A stretch of DNA of 64,000 bases. Origin: XYB1-FULL-44-23 sp964502885 (GTDB lineage: Bacteria > Patescibacteriota > Microgenomatia > CAZETR01 > Amesbacteraceae). Positions 50,909 to 59,956 of the stretch are shown here, one piece after another (positions within the stretch are counted from its first letter, which is position 1; each line of letters begins with the position of its first letter). The stretch is from the NCBI GenBank assembly GCA_964502885.1, contig CAZCXU010000002.1:1-64000 (forward strand), given 5' to 3'. Position numbers and translations under genes: made by a program. The notes beneath the pieces are model-generated. The model saw only the letters and a list, made by a program, of their open reading frames with translations. It searched no databases and was not told where the DNA came from.

Positions 50909-52024
50909 TTGATTTCTGCGGGAGAGATACGCGGCAGAGAGAAAAGCCGTAAGCGGAACAGCCATCACCAAACCAATACTTCCGCCAATGGTACGCACCA
51001 CCTCTTCGGCTATCATTTCGCTGTTTAGAATTGACCATACCGGATAGTTGTTTGGGTTCAGTATGGCGAACAGAAACAAAGGCAAGGCCGAACCGGCATA
51101 AGCGAGAGCAAGAGTATTCACCATTGAAGAGATATGCTCTCGGCCGACAGTCATCCCAGATGAGAAAAGATGTGAAAATTTCAATCTGGGATTTGCTTTT
51201 ATTAACTCAAAAACGGACGCCGTCAAACCGGTAGTGATATCGTCGAGAGCTCCCAAGGAACCGATTATGACTCCCCCAAGATACAATCCTTTGAAATTGA
51301 TGTGCGCAGTTTGGCCGAACTGGAGTGTCAAAGCCTCATCCGTACCCAGTCCGGTGAGCGATACCAGCTCGACAAACAACATGGACAAAACCCCGGTTAC
51401 GGTAAGCGTCACAGCGGTGGACAACAAAGAAATTGATGTGCGCACCGAAAATCCATGAGACAAGTAAATGCTAACTATCATGATAAAAATGCTTCCCACG
51501 ATGCTAACAAACAAAGGATCGCGACCAGAAAGTATCTGCGGAACTATAAACCTAATGATGACAAAAAGGCCCAATAAAAGTCCCCCTATTGACCCCACTC
51601 CCCGCCAACCGCTAAGAACTATAACTAAAACAAAAAACAGGCCCACGATTGTCCATAGTTTGTCCAAGCGGTATGAGTCAATAATCTGATAATCCAGCTG
51701 ATTTTCAGGCCCGGGAACCCTTACCAAAACAACAATCTGCCCTACTTTAACCAACTGATTTTCTTCCAGATAAACAACCTTGCCGTGCTCTATCCCGACT
51801 GTCTCACCAGCCATATCACCATCAAGAATCTTTACATCGATAATCTGATATTTTCTGGTGAAGCCGTTTTCATTTTTTTGGCCGGATTCAAATATTTTTA
51901 CTACTTCAGCTTTGTAAAATTTTTCCCTGTGGATAGCGCTCCCCTCCTGAGCAGAGACTGAAATACCAAAAACGCCGGATACACATATAAAAGTCAGGCA
52001 GATCAGGAAGATTTTTTTGCGCAT
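50906..52024 (-). CDS. YibE/F family membrane protein
   Basis: The 372-residue protein has a signal peptide (residues 1-25), an extracytoplasmic beta domain of about 100 residues (KAEVVKIFESGQ...IEHGKVVYLEENQLVKVGQIVVL) and seven or eight membrane helices from about residue 125. The YibE/F signature is VGSIGGLLLGLFVI (about 142-155), LGALDDITTGLTASVFEL (about 250-267) and MVNTLALAYAGSALPLFL. Function unknown; mutants and neighbours in Gram-positive bacteria suggest transport. Twenty-three bases separate it from copA, so it could be the last gene of the copper operon. Confidence 0.9.
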   Translation of the reverse strand: MRKKIFLICLTFICVSGVFGISVSAQEGSAIHREKFYKAEVVKIFESGQKNENGFTRKYQIIDVKILDGDMAGETVGIEHGKVVYLEENQLVKVGQIVVLVRVPGPENQLDYQIIDSYRLDKLWTIVGLFFVLVIVLSGWRGVGSIGGLLLGLFVIIRFIVPQILSGRDPLFVSIVGSIFIMIVSIYLSHGFSVRTSISLLSTAVTLTVTGVLSMLFVELVSLTGLGTDEALTLQFGQTAHINFKGLYLGGVIIGSLGALDDITTGLTASVFELIKANPRLKFSHLFSSGMTVGREHISSMVNTLALAYAGSALPLFLFAILNPNNYPVWSILNSEMIAEEVVRTIGGSIGLVMAVPLTAFLSAAYLSRRNQ

Positions 52025-52047
52025 GAGTGTATATTAGCAGCAAGCTT

Positions 52048-54315
52048 TCATATTTTTGCTCTGCGGAGAAGAAGTGAATTTGAAACAACGGAAACTGAAG
52101 AAAATGCCATTGCCAGACCGGCAAATATGGGGTTTAAGAAAATGCCAAAGAATGGGTAAAAAATACCGGCGGCTACGGGGATTCCAATAACATTGTAGAT
52201 GAATGCCCAAAAAAGATTTTGACGGATGGTACGCATGGTTTTGCGAGAGAGAACTATGGAAGCAACAACTTTCTGCAGATCACCATGCAGGAGGACAATA
52301 TCAGCGGATTCAATAGCGATATCTGTGCCAGTGGCCATAGCGATACCCACATTGGCTTGAGTAAGAGCCGGAGCGTCATTTATACCGTCTCCCACCATGA
52401 CGACCTGCGCTCCTGACTTTTGCAATTCTTTGAGATGTTCTAATTTATGTTGGGGGAGCATGTGAGCTCTCACTTCATCAATGTTTACCTGTCGAGCAAC
52501 AAGTTGTGCTGCAGACTCGTTATCGCCGGTAAACATAACAGTCCTGATACCAAGAGAATGTAATCGTTTGATGGCATAAATGGCAGAATCTTTAACCTGA
52601 TCACTTATGGCCAATAAACCAAGAGTCTTTTTTCCGGTAAACAGTCCAATCACCGTCTTACCCTGATCATGCAAGTGAGAAGCTTTAGGATGATCATTGG
52701 CTGCTACCTTGCGAAGCTGGTATTTTTTGCCGGCAATGCTGCCCGCAACGCCGATACCGGGAGTCTCAATGAAGTCGTCTGTCGGCAATAAAGCGAGAGA
52801 TCGATCTGAGGCTATGGCTACAATGGCCTGAGCGAGGGGGTGATTGGAGTTGGCTTCCAGACTGGCGGCAATCTGCAACAGATCTGCTTCGTTGGTGGAA
52901 GAAACAGGAATAATATCAGTAACTAAAGGTTTACCGACGGTAATGGTTCCGGTCTTATCAAAGACTACCGTGTCAACATGGCTGAGACGCTCGAGACTTT
53001 CGGCATTTTTGACCAATATTCCACGACTGGCGCCAGCTCCTACTCCAACAATAATTGCCGTAGGAGTGGCCAATCCTAAAGCACACGGACAGGCAATGAC
53101 CAATACGCTAACAAATGACAATAATCCTAAAGAAATGGAAGTAGTAGCACCTAAAAAAATATTGCCAACTGTCAGCCATAACAGAAGCGAAACAAAAGCA
53201 ATAAGGAGGACTAGGGGGACGAAAATTGCTGAAATGCGGTCGGCCAGATTTTGGATGGGGGCCCGTGAACCTTGTGCGCTCTGAACAAGCGAGATAATCT
53301 GGGCAAGCATGGTATCTGAACCTACCTTTTGAGCGCGAATAGTGATGACACTTTGACGATTTAAAGTGCCACCTATAACCAGATCACCAATGTTGCGGTC
53401 GACGGGTAATGGCTCTCCGGTGATCATTGACTCGTCGACAGAAGAGATACCGCTGACAATTTGTCCGTCAACAGGAATCTTTGATCCTGGTTTGACGAGT
53501 AATAAATCCCCAACCAATACCTCGGACAAGGGAATTTCAAAAGTTTTTCCTGCACGCTGAACAAGTGCAGTCTTTACTTGTAATCCAAGCAGTTTTTTGA
53601 TGGCTTCTCCAGTTTTGAGTTTGGACTTGGCTTCTAAATATTTTCCATACATGACAAAGCCAATGACGACAATAGTAACGTCAAAATAAGTAAATTCAGG
53701 AATCTGTAAAATTTGAGACAACTTGGGTACCAAGAGAACCAGAGAACTATAGATGTATGCCGTGAGCGTGCCAATACCAATAAGAGTGTCCATATTGGCT
53801 TCGCGATACCGAAACAGTCTGACTACACCTAAAATAAACTGGTTTCCTACACCAAAAAGAATTAGCGACGAGAGAACAAAAAGTATAGTGTTGAAGATGT
53901 TCATAGGAATTGGCAAGCGCGGCAAAAAATCAATCAGCTGAGAGCTAATGTCCCACAACATAAAGAAAAAAACGACTAAAGTAATCGGGAGAACAAAATA
54001 GACTTTTGACTGTAATGACTCCAAATAAGCACTTTGATTATTTGAATCGGAGATTTGATCCCCGTGATGAGTGGAAACGACGTGACCTGCCGGACGCATC
54101 GAATAACCTAACGGAGCTATAGCACTATTCATCCGAGAGACTTCGATGACCTGGGGATCGTAATTGATTTCGGCTTGTTCGGTGGCGAAATTTACTCTGA
54201 CATCGGCAATGCCCGGAAGTTTTTTGAGTTTGCGGGTGATAACTGAGCCGCAACTGGCACAATGCATTCCGGAGATATTGAACGGTTCTGATATCAGCGG
54301 ATTATTAGATTCCAT
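52048..54315 (-). CDS. copA: Copper-translocating P1B-type ATPase
   Basis: The 755-residue P1B ATPase has one N-terminal metal-binding domain with GMHCASC (residues 16-22), eight membrane helices, CPCALGLATPTAI (about 430, the Cu+ ligand CPC), DKTGTIT phosphorylation motif (about 475), SNHPLAQAI (about 513), GDGINDAPAL (about 665) and a C-terminal hydrophobic helix pair. Exports Cu+ from the cytoplasm. It is the third gene of csoR/DUF305/copA on the minus strand and overlaps the DUF305 gene by 11 bases. A single metal-binding domain is typical of small genomes. Confidence 0.96.
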   Translation of the reverse strand: MESNNPLISEPFNISGMHCASCGSVITRKLKKLPGIADVRVNFATEQAEINYDPQVIEVSRMNSAIAPLGYSMRPAGHVVSTHHGDQISDSNNQSAYLESLQSKVYFVLPITLVVFFFMLWDISSQLIDFLPRLPIPMNIFNTILFVLSSLILFGVGNQFILGVVRLFRYREANMDTLIGIGTLTAYIYSSLVLLVPKLSQILQIPEFTYFDVTIVVIGFVMYGKYLEAKSKLKTGEAIKKLLGLQVKTALVQRAGKTFEIPLSEVLVGDLLLVKPGSKIPVDGQIVSGISSVDESMITGEPLPVDRNIGDLVIGGTLNRQSVITIRAQKVGSDTMLAQIISLVQSAQGSRAPIQNLADRISAIFVPLVLLIAFVSLLLWLTVGNIFLGATTSISLGLLSFVSVLVIACPCALGLATPTAIIVGVGAGASRGILVKNAESLERLSHVDTVVFDKTGTITVGKPLVTDIIPVSSTNEADLLQIAASLEANSNHPLAQAIVAIASDRSLALLPTDDFIETPGIGVAGSIAGKKYQLRKVAANDHPKASHLHDQGKTVIGLFTGKKTLGLLAISDQVKDSAIYAIKRLHSLGIRTVMFTGDNESAAQLVARQVNIDEVRAHMLPQHKLEHLKELQKSGAQVVMVGDGINDAPALTQANVGIAMATGTDIAIESADIVLLHGDLQKVVASIVLSRKTMRTIRQNLFWAFIYNVIGIPVAAGIFYPFFGIFLNPIFAGLAMAFSSVSVVSNSLLLRRAKI

Positions 54316-54868
54316 ACCAAGTCTGACGCCATTCTTTGAGCGTGGTTAAAGAGGTTTCTAAAAAGTTCTGAACTGCATTGGCATCATTGATTATTTCTGA
54401 ACGGGTACTTTTGGTACGGATATCCCGCGTCATTTCAATACCTGACTCATGATGATAAATAAGAGCGTTTAGAAAGCGCAAATCGTAAGTGGAGTCTACT
54501 GATCCTAGTTGGGGTACAGGATTTTTCGGAGCCGGACGGGAGTCGGAATAAAACTGTTTTTTGTAGTCGTAGAGTTTGACTATCAAAGTTGGTTCGCCTT
54601 TCTGGATGTCTGCAGCCAAGGCTTTTATTTCTGGATGATTTGCTGAAGCAGCGGCTTGTTTAGCCAAATCAAGAGCCACCTGATGGTGAGCTATCATTTG
54701 GTTGAGATAGCGTAAATCAACGAGTCGGTCAGCAGGTCCCAAGTTCATACTTTGTTTTTCGTACATGACGTCCCGGTATTCCGGAGTAAAATAAAACCCG
54801 CCGGCCAAACCGGTTATAAAACTACAAATAATCAGGGATACGGCCAGCGGTGTAGAAATTTTTGGCAT
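54305..54868 (-). CDS. DUF305 family exported protein
   Basis: The 187-residue protein has a signal-anchor (about residues 8-28) and a ferritin-like helical bundle with the DUF305 pattern: LRYLNQMIAHHQVALDLAKQA (about 52-72) and a second pair, LRFLNALIYHHESGIEM (about 129-145). The HH motifs bind metal. DUF305 proteins commonly occur with copper resistance genes and probably bind copper or act as periplasmic chaperones. Starts 2 bases after csoR and overlaps the start of copA by 11, a compact copper operon. Confidence 0.88.
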   Translation of the reverse strand: MPKISTPLAVSLIICSFITGLAGGFYFTPEYRDVMYEKQSMNLGPADRLVDLRYLNQMIAHHQVALDLAKQAAASANHPEIKALAADIQKGEPTLIVKLYDYKKQFYSDSRPAPKNPVPQLGSVDSTYDLRFLNALIYHHESGIEMTRDIRTKSTRSEIINDANAVQNFLETSLTTLKEWRQTWYGI

Positions 54869-54870
54869 TG

Positions 54871-55143
54871 TTAATTTGATTTTTTGAAAACGTTCATAAC
54901 CTCGGATATCGCCTCGTCTTTACGTCCGCTACCAATTGCGTCGACGACACAAGAGTGCAGATGTGATTCCAAAATCAGATTGTCGTTTTCTTTCAGAGCT
55001 TTTTGAACAGCCTGGGATTGGTGGATAACATCGATGCAGTAGGAATCCGACTCGACCATGGTGATAACGCGACGCAAATGGCCCTCGGCAATTTTTAATC
55101 GATGCAAAATCCTATCTTTGGTACTTTTTGGTGTAAATGACAT
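54871..55143 (-). CDS. csoR: CsoR-type copper-sensing repressor
   Basis: The 90-residue all-helical protein of the CsoR/RcnR family has the Cu(I) ligand set Cys-His-Cys: C37 in SYCIDVIHQ, H61 in ESHLHSC (an extra His precedes it) and C65. The N-terminal RLKIAEGHLRRVITMVE is the conserved DNA-contact helix region. It should repress its own operon with DUF305 and copA, releasing DNA when it binds Cu(I). The operator overlaps its start codon. Confidence 0.93.
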   Translation of the reverse strand: MSFTPKSTKDRILHRLKIAEGHLRRVITMVESDSYCIDVIHQSQAVQKALKENDNLILESHLHSCVVDAIGSGRKDEAISEVMNVFKKSN

Positions 55144-55162
55144 ATCCCCCCTATGGGGATAT
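55142..55162 (-). promoter_or_regulatory. CsoR operator palindrome
   Basis: ATATCCCC (55142-55149), 5 bases, GGGGATAT (55155-55162): a perfect 8-base inverted repeat, as in G/C-tract CsoR operators. It overlaps the ATG of csoR and two bases of the -10 box, so bound CsoR would block initiation. Confidence 0.8.
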
Positions 55163-55190
55163 ATTACGGCAGAATATTGTGTCTTGTCAA
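55161..55190 (-). promoter_or_regulatory. Promoter of the csoR-DUF305-copA operon
   Basis: Minus-strand TTGACA (55185-55190), 18-base spacer, TAATAT (55161-55166). Transcription would begin near 55154, about 11 bases before the csoR start, inside the operator. Confidence 0.75.
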
Positions 55191-55208
55191 GGTAAAATAT
55201 AGGGAGCT

Positions 55209-56978
55209 ATGAAAAACATCGGTAAGATAGTTAAAGTTTCCCGCCCTCTGTATACGATATTGGGACTGATTGTTTTCCTGATAGTGACATCTGCCGGGTT
55301 AGACCTGGCTGCCCCCCTGGTATCAAAACAAATTGTCGACAACATCATGGCACAGATTTCCGGAGGGAGCAGCGGCAATCTGACTACTTTGATCTGGCTT
55401 GTGATCCTAACTTTTGGCCTAAACCTGGCCGGAATTGTCGTGTCTGCCATATCAGAGAGACTGGGAGATCATTTTGCCGGTAAACAAAGGCAACTGCTCA
55501 CTGAAAAGTTTTATGGAAAAGTACTTGCGTTGCCACAAACATATTTTGACTCGGAAATGTCTGGAAAGATTGTCAATCAGTTAAACAGGGGGATATTTAC
55601 AATTCATGGTTTTACGAACGCGGCAACAAATTTTATTGTCCCATCGCTTTTACAGAGCATATTCACCATTGTGGTGTTGGCGAAGTATAGCTGGCCTATT
55701 GCCGTATTTGTCTCTTCATTGTTTCCTATCTATATTTATCTGACATACTACTCCGCCAAAAAATGGGGAAAGGATGAGGATAGAAAAAACTCACTGGAAG
55801 ACCAACTGCGAGGAAGAATTCAGGAAGTAGTGGGTAATATAAAAATCGTAAAGGGTTTTTTGATGGAACGGCATGAATACTCATTTGTGTCTGAAAAACT
55901 GACAGAGATTAACCGTATCTACAGCAAGCAAAGCACGATTTATCACCAAATCGATTTTTTACGAAACTTATCTTTGGTGGTGATTTTATTGGGAATAAAC
56001 ATCGTGGTTTATTACCAGACTTTTACAGGGGCAATGACAGTGGGAGAGATGGTGCTGATAATTCAGCTTGTGCTTCAGGCAAGGAGACCATTGTTTGCCA
56101 TGTCATATATTCTCACACAAATGCAGGAAGCTGAGAGCGGATCAAAAGAGTTTTTTGAAATCCTGGAATTGCCTGAAAATGAAAAATATGACACTAATCC
56201 AAAAGCGAAAAAGCTAGTCAGACCATCTTTGGCATTTGAAGATGTCTCCTTTAATTACAAGGATTCAGGAACCGTGTTGGATGGAGTGTCTTTTAAAATT
56301 GAACCAAACGAAAAGCTTGCCATTATTGGTCATTCTGGAGCAGGAAAGACTACTATCACAAATCTTATTTTGAAGTTATATCAGCCAACCGGCGGAGATA
56401 TTTTTCTATCAGGAAAAAGTTACAAAAAGATGGATTTTCGGGAAATCCGCCAAAATATTTCGTTGGTGTTTCAAGAGAATGAATTGTTTTCTTCGACAGT
56501 GAGGGAAAATGTCGCTTATGGAACAACTGCCAGCGAAAAAGAAATCATTGAAGCCTTAAAAATGGCAAATGCATACGACTTTGTGATGAAACTACCAAAG
56601 GGCCTGGACTCAGAAATAGGAGAAAGAGGATTAAAACTATCGGGAGGACAGAAACAAAGAATTCAGATTGCCAGGGCCATTCTGAAAAATGCACCAATAC
56701 TGATACTTGATGAGGCAACCAGCAGTCTGGATGCCAAGTCGGAAATGGAGGTACAAACCGCTTTAGACAAATTGATGAGAAATAAACTGGTAATTATTAT
56801 TGCGCACAGGTTTTCTACCTTGCAGAACGTGGATAGAGCTATGGTAATTTCCGGCGGAAAAATACAACAAATGGGCACACCACATGAACTTGCGCAAGCT
56901 CCGGGAATATATGCTGACTTATTGAGATATCAGATCGAAGGCAATAAAAAATTACTGGAGGGTTTTGAGCTGGCTTAA
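55209..56978 (+). CDS. ABC exporter, half-transporter (MsbA/multidrug type)
   Basis: The 589-residue fused membrane-ATPase protein has six helices in residues 1-310 and a nucleotide-binding domain from about 340: Walker A GHSGAGKTT (about 375-383), Q-loop VFQENELF, LSGGQKQRIQIARA signature (about 478-491), Walker B ILILDEATSSLD (about 498-509) and the switch IIAHR (about 530). Exports drugs, lipids or peptides; substrate unknown. Divergent from csoR with a 65-base region; a TAAAAT box ends 10 bases before its ATG with GGGAG between, a usable Shine-Dalgarno. Confidence 0.93.
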   Translation: MKNIGKIVKVSRPLYTILGLIVFLIVTSAGLDLAAPLVSKQIVDNIMAQISGGSSGNLTTLIWLVILTFGLNLAGIVVSAISERLGDHFAGKQRQLLTEKFYGKVLALPQTYFDSEMSGKIVNQLNRGIFTIHGFTNAATNFIVPSLLQSIFTIVVLAKYSWPIAVFVSSLFPIYIYLTYYSAKKWGKDEDRKNSLEDQLRGRIQEVVGNIKIVKGFLMERHEYSFVSEKLTEINRIYSKQSTIYHQIDFLRNLSLVVILLGINIVVYYQTFTGAMTVGEMVLIIQLVLQARRPLFAMSYILTQMQEAESGSKEFFEILELPENEKYDTNPKAKKLVRPSLAFEDVSFNYKDSGTVLDGVSFKIEPNEKLAIIGHSGAGKTTITNLILKLYQPTGGDIFLSGKSYKKMDFREIRQNISLVFQENELFSSTVRENVAYGTTASEKEIIEALKMANAYDFVMKLPKGLDSEIGERGLKLSGGQKQRIQIARAILKNAPILILDEATSSLDAKSEMEVQTALDKLMRNKLVIIIAHRFSTLQNVDRAMVISGGKIQQMGTPHELAQAPGIYADLLRYQIEGNKKLLEGFELA

Positions 56979-57030
56979 AAAATGCCACTTTACAAAATAA
57001 CAATACTGGGCTTATAGTTTCGGATAGTCA

Positions 57031-58878
57031 ATGTTAAACACTCACCTGATGATGGGGAAGCTTGGAAAGACTTTGGTGCTTGCGGCGGTATTTTTTTTCT
57101 TTGGTTTAGCCAAATCGGCAAGCGCGCAGACGTGTGAATTCATTCCGATGGGGCCGGCTTTGACTGATTTGGGATCAAATGAATATCTGCGAATGACCTC
57201 ACGTTCACCGGCAACTTTCCTGACTGCCGGAGTAATCGGAGGCCTATATCCTAATGGTTCGAACATCCGGCCAGCAATACACCAGGCTGCAGGGGAAAGC
57301 ATAGCTGCCCAAATACGGCCTTTGGACGCAAATGGAAACCCCAGTACATCCGGATGGATAGGATTTGGGTCAATAGGTATGTCGAATACATCGATGGAAT
57401 TTGGAAAGTTCAAATCTGTCGCTGATGCTGACCCACAAGTTCATGACAGACTGAGAATTGCCAATACGGCGTTGAGCGGAGGGGTAATTGAGAGATGGGT
57501 CGATCCCCTGAGTCCATACTATCAACAGTACTGGAGCACTTTTGATCAGCAAGTGCACAATTACGGCCTAACGCACAGTCAAATACAGATAGTGTGGGCA
57601 AAAATCACTCAGTTTGCATACCAGCCAAATTTCCCCGATGACATGGTAGCTTTGAAAAATATGTACAAATCACTTGTGTATGAATTGAGAAACCGTCTGC
57701 CTAATCTGAAGATGATTTATTTCTCCAGTCGGACCAGATCGTTCAGTTACCTGAGAGGGTTGGCACCCGAACCAACTGCTTTTGAGAACGGAATCGCGGT
57801 TCGATGGTTAATTGAAGAGCAACTCAACAACGATCCATCCTTGAATTTTCGACCGGAGAATGGGCCAGTAACGGCACCCTATATCAGCTGGGGTCCGTAT
57901 TTATGGATCGATGGACTTAATCCCCGATCTGACGGGAGAGTGTGGCCGATTTCATATGTAACCACCGACTGCACACATCCTTCCGAAACGGGAATCAATT
58001 ATGTATCAGATATGATGATGGAATACTTTAAGTCTGATCTGACAACCAGACCGTGGTTTGTGAATTCGTGGGCCCCCATGCCAACCCCTCGCCCAACTTC
58101 TACCGTCACTCCCACACCTACCATAGCTCCAACTCCCACAGAGATACCGTCAGCCACTCCAACGCCAACGACAGAGATCACTCCGACGCCTACAAATATT
58201 CCTACTCCCACAGCTACACCCACGGCTGTCCCCACAGCAACACCGACTCCGACACCACTTCCAGCAGGCAGCCCGATTTCCTGGTGGGGGTTTGGACAGG
58301 ATATGGTCACAGACGAAATCAACGGGTGTGGTGACTGCGCAAACGTTTCTGCCACATGGTTTACTCCCAGCGTAATTTCCGGAGGGTATGATTTTAACGG
58401 CACCACTTCTTACCTGAACCTGGGAGCTTTCCCTTATCTCAATGGGCGGAGCACATTCTCTCTGTCAGCCTGGGTCAGGCCGGATTTTGCGGTGACTGAC
58501 ACCACATGGAGATATATATTCTCGGATGGTAACAACGTACAGTTGTTTTATCTGGGGCAAAACCGTTATTGGAGGGCCAGCGTGAGGACAACCGCTGGCA
58601 CTATCCGTGTCAATTCACCCACTGCTTCATGGACTCCCGGGACATGGCATCAGATAGTAATCACTTATGACGGGGCCGCTATCAAGATGTACTGGGATGG
58701 GACACAAGTTGCCAGCGCTGTGGCCACAGGAAATGTGATGCCGGAATCCGGAGCCACCACTCTCGGGGGATTGGCCAGTATATCAACTACCAGATTTGAC
58801 GGAGCAATAGATGAACTTAAGATCTACCCACAGGCGTTAACCGCTGAACAGGTGAACTCTCAATATTTGGCTCAGTAA
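57031..58878 (+). CDS. Secreted SGNH-hydrolase-like protein with Pro/Thr linker and LamG domain
   Basis: The 615-residue protein has a signal peptide (to about residue 33, AxA cleavage site ASAQ). Residues 34-345 form a hydrolase-like domain: GFGSIGMSNTSMEF (about 111-124) resembles SGNH block I with Ser, and TDCTHPSETGINYVSDMM (about 312-329) gives the DxxH catalytic pair of block V. Then a Pro/Thr-rich linker of about 65 residues (TPTPT repeats) and a LamG-type domain (about 413-612; FDGAIDELKIYPQALT). A surface-acting esterase on polysaccharide is plausible. The N-terminal start could also be the ATG at 57049 or 57052. Confidence 0.85.
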   Translation: MLNTHLMMGKLGKTLVLAAVFFFFGLAKSASAQTCEFIPMGPALTDLGSNEYLRMTSRSPATFLTAGVIGGLYPNGSNIRPAIHQAAGESIAAQIRPLDANGNPSTSGWIGFGSIGMSNTSMEFGKFKSVADADPQVHDRLRIANTALSGGVIERWVDPLSPYYQQYWSTFDQQVHNYGLTHSQIQIVWAKITQFAYQPNFPDDMVALKNMYKSLVYELRNRLPNLKMIYFSSRTRSFSYLRGLAPEPTAFENGIAVRWLIEEQLNNDPSLNFRPENGPVTAPYISWGPYLWIDGLNPRSDGRVWPISYVTTDCTHPSETGINYVSDMMMEYFKSDLTTRPWFVNSWAPMPTPRPTSTVTPTPTIAPTPTEIPSATPTPTTEITPTPTNIPTPTATPTAVPTATPTPTPLPAGSPISWWGFGQDMVTDEINGCGDCANVSATWFTPSVISGGYDFNGTTSYLNLGAFPYLNGRSTFSLSAWVRPDFAVTDTTWRYIFSDGNNVQLFYLGQNRYWRASVRTTAGTIRVNSPTASWTPGTWHQIVITYDGAAIKMYWDGTQVASAVATGNVMPESGATTLGGLASISTTRFDGAIDELKIYPQALTAEQVNSQYLAQ

Positions 58879-58909
58879 TAGTAGGCCGTATCTGGTATGG
58901 ATAGATAAG

Positions 58910-59950
58910 TTATGAGGATTTGATGAGTTCGCAGACCAGCCTGATGTCTTGCTCAGAAATGTGAAATCCAAGAGGAAGAAAAAGAACAGCTCGTTTTTGT
59001 GACCAGGGACTGTCGGTGAATTTAAACCAGACAGGAATTCGGGATGTACGAAGAAGGATGTCAATGTGAGAAGTGGTTTTTTTAGAAACCACCAATGGAA
59101 ACGCGTGCAAGTATCCAAACTCAGAGGGGGCCGGCCAGTTGACTGACAAGATGCGTGAATACTGAAGAGACTGCCAGTTTTTGAGATGGAAAACTTTTTT
59201 GTAATCGATGCGTGAAATATGGAATAACCAGAAGGGATTGCCAGCGTGGGGACGATAGCTGTCGCCAATAATGTCGTCGTGGAATCGGAGGATTTTGGTG
59301 TGGGCAAAGGTAACAAGCCAAAAAGACTTAAAATGCATCCCCAGCAAAAAAACCAAACGGAACAGCAAAAAGGATAGAGACGAAAAGATAAAGTAGGAGG
59401 AGAAAAAATTTTTACCAGGTGGGGGGAAATTTAGACTGGCCGACCTGCCAAAAAGCCTACTGCCAGGGAAAGGAGAGACTTTGCGTAAACTGTCGATAAC
59501 AAAATGACGATTGCTCAGAAAGTATAAGTCGCAGGGATCAACCAACCGCTGAACAGAATCTTCGATTATAAGTGAATGTTTAGGAAAATCAGCAAGCCAA
59601 GTAGTATCTGAAAAGAGCTGCGATTTAACGCCGCAGGCATGAAAAATGATCACAACATCCGGCTGAAACAGCCAAAGATAGCGGCGAAATGCAGAGGGGG
59701 AAATCTGAAAATGGTCATCCAAAGGATAATAGACATAGTCGTGTCCGTGACGGCGAAGATTATCCAATACATCCGAACAGTAGAAATCCGGAACCAGAAA
59801 TTTGAGTTTTTTTTCGGGGAATTTATTTTGCACAAGATGCCAGAGAGCGTCTTCGAAAGAGTGATAGTAGTAGAAGGACACCCCTGACGGAAGCCGGTTT
59901 TTTTGCGATTTAAGAAATGGTTTAATATCAGTCTGATAATAATTGAGCAT
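58910..59950 (-). CDS. DegT/AHBA-synthase-fold PLP-dependent protein, divergent
   Basis: The 346-residue protein resembles the first domain of DegT/DnrJ/EryC1 aminotransferases: KFLVPDFYCSDVLDNLRRHG (about residues 48-67), a YYPLDDHFQIS turn, IIFHACGVKS (about 100), SLIIEDSVQ (about 127-135; Asp that contacts PLP nitrogen) and FVIDSLRKVSPFPGSR (about 150-165, with the candidate PLP Lys). The last 150 residues are unusually hydrophobic/aromatic. Catalysis and substrate are uncertain, because several conserved DegT motifs are missing. It follows the SGNH and MBOAT genes by 6 bases, so it belongs to the acylation cluster. Confidence 0.65.
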   Translation of the reverse strand: MLNYYQTDIKPFLKSQKNRLPSGVSFYYYHSFEDALWHLVQNKFPEKKLKFLVPDFYCSDVLDNLRRHGHDYVYYPLDDHFQISPSAFRRYLWLFQPDVVIIFHACGVKSQLFSDTTWLADFPKHSLIIEDSVQRLVDPCDLYFLSNRHFVIDSLRKVSPFPGSRLFGRSASLNFPPPGKNFFSSYFIFSSLSFLLFRLVFLLGMHFKSFWLVTFAHTKILRFHDDIIGDSYRPHAGNPFWLFHISRIDYKKVFHLKNWQSLQYSRILSVNWPAPSEFGYLHAFPLVVSKKTTSHIDILLRTSRIPVWFKFTDSPWSQKRAVLFLPLGFHISEQDIRLVCELIKSS

Positions 59951-59956
59951 GGGGTA

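Noticed and set aside
58070..58265. Short-period repeats as CRISPR
   Set aside because: The period is too short and in frame, coding a Pro/Thr linker.
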